This document shows, in pieces, positions 42,496 to 42,786 of a stretch of DNA of 42,786 bases. How positions within the stretch are numbered: position 1 is the stretch's first letter; every line of letters begins with the position of its first letter. The stretch is taken from the NCBI GenBank assembly GCA_018816555.1, contig JAHIVT010000105.1:1-42786 (forward strand), given 5' to 3'. The notes under the pieces are model-generated. The model was not told the DNA's origin. It searched no databases and saw only the letters and a program-made list of their open reading frames with translations. Source of the DNA: Pseudomonadota bacterium (GTDB taxonomy: Bacteria; Desulfobacterota; Desulfobulbia; Desulfobulbales; SURF-16). The translations under genes were made by a program, and so were the position numbers.

Positions 42496-42609
42496 CTCAA
42501 CCGCAACTGCGGCGCTGCCGGCCTATCTTGCTGTTCGTTCAGCCAATATTTGATTCAATCATCTGCATATGCAACCCCACATTCAAAGTCGGTTGCCAAA
42601 GTCCTTTAT

Positions 42610-42786
42610 TTAAATATCCTGATTCAAAATCTGTTTCCCTTTTTCCGTCAGCCGGTATTTCTGGAGGCGGCTTTGAGGTTTGTCGGGGATGGTATATTCA
42701 ACCATGTCTTGTTCAAGCAGTTGCCGCATAAGATCATTGAGATACCGGGTTGGTTTTTCTTTCCCAAGATTTCTGGCAATAGCTGA
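42610..42786 (-). CDS. C-terminal fragment of a winged-helix/AlbA_2- or Fic-type regulator (runs off window)
   Basis: 58 residues are visible; the gene starts beyond the window's right edge and stops at TAA 42610-42612. The sequence is a winged-helix end (TRYLNDLMRQLLEQDMVEYTI, then DKPQSRLQKYRLTEKGKQIL). The YTIPDKPQSRLQKYRLTEKG pattern is common at the C-terminus of AlbA_2-type ATP-binding proteins and some Fic proteins. The family cannot be fixed from this piece. Confidence 0.55.
   Translation of the reverse strand, partial: SAIARNLGKEKPTRYLNDLMRQLLEQDMVEYTIPDKPQSRLQKYRLTEKGKQILNQDI

Overview
The window looks like one end and the body of a conjugative genomic island (integrative conjugative element, or a plasmid able to integrate) from a Gram-negative bacterium. 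Evidence for Gram-negative is a full F-type type IV secretion system with periplasmic disulfide enzymes and a TraV lipoprotein. The moderate-to-high GC backbone and the overall gene style are reminiscent of Desulfobacterota or related Proteobacteria. That taxonomic guess is weak, because no chromosomal marker gene is present.

Left end (1-413): a strong terminator and the 3' half of a tRNA-Leu(GAG) gene on the minus strand (227-285), flanked by a 15-bp direct repeat. This is the signature of a tyrosine-recombinase attachment site. Control and replication (414-4515): an HTH regulator (minus), a short palindrome and possible promoter, an excisionase-like HTH protein, a TrfA-family replication initiator, eight 17-bp iterons with a 22-bp period plus an AT-rich stretch (a plausible oriV), a sigma-70-like protein and an overlapping MerR-like protein.

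Transfer region (4650-25753, plus strand): dsbC, traA, traL, traE, traK, traB, [ParDE-type toxin-antitoxin and an orphan 'mobile mystery protein A', minus strand], traV, traC, traN, [AbiEi/AbiEii], traW, traU, trbC, trbI, an S26 peptidase, traF, traH, traG. Many genes overlap by 1-44 nt. Cargo sits at two breaks in the tra order. Relaxase, coupling protein, integrase and partition genes are not in the window, so the element continues outside it.

Defence operon (25754-40804, all minus strand, convergent with traG). In transcription order it encodes: a large unrecognised protein with two RNA polymerase alpha-CTD-like modules, a sigma region 4-like HTH, a Cys cluster and two HARE-type winged helices; BrxP (PAPS-reductase-like with a zinc ribbon and a C-terminal two-cluster ferredoxin domain); DUF4007; a 142-aa protein; a BrxC-like ATPase; PglZ; a protease-less BrxL; then an AlbA_2/RecG-C-type regulator and two small Cys-rich proteins. 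Genes are tightly packed (ATGA or 1-nt overlaps). The set matches BREX type 4 (brxP-brxC-pglZ-brxL, no PglX methylase), extended by three proteins not in the minimal definition. I consider this the most interesting part of the window.

Right end (40963-42786): an IS630-family element with an A8 frameshift site lies just upstream of the defence operon. It is followed by a small Cys-rich protein and the C-terminal part of a protein running off the window.
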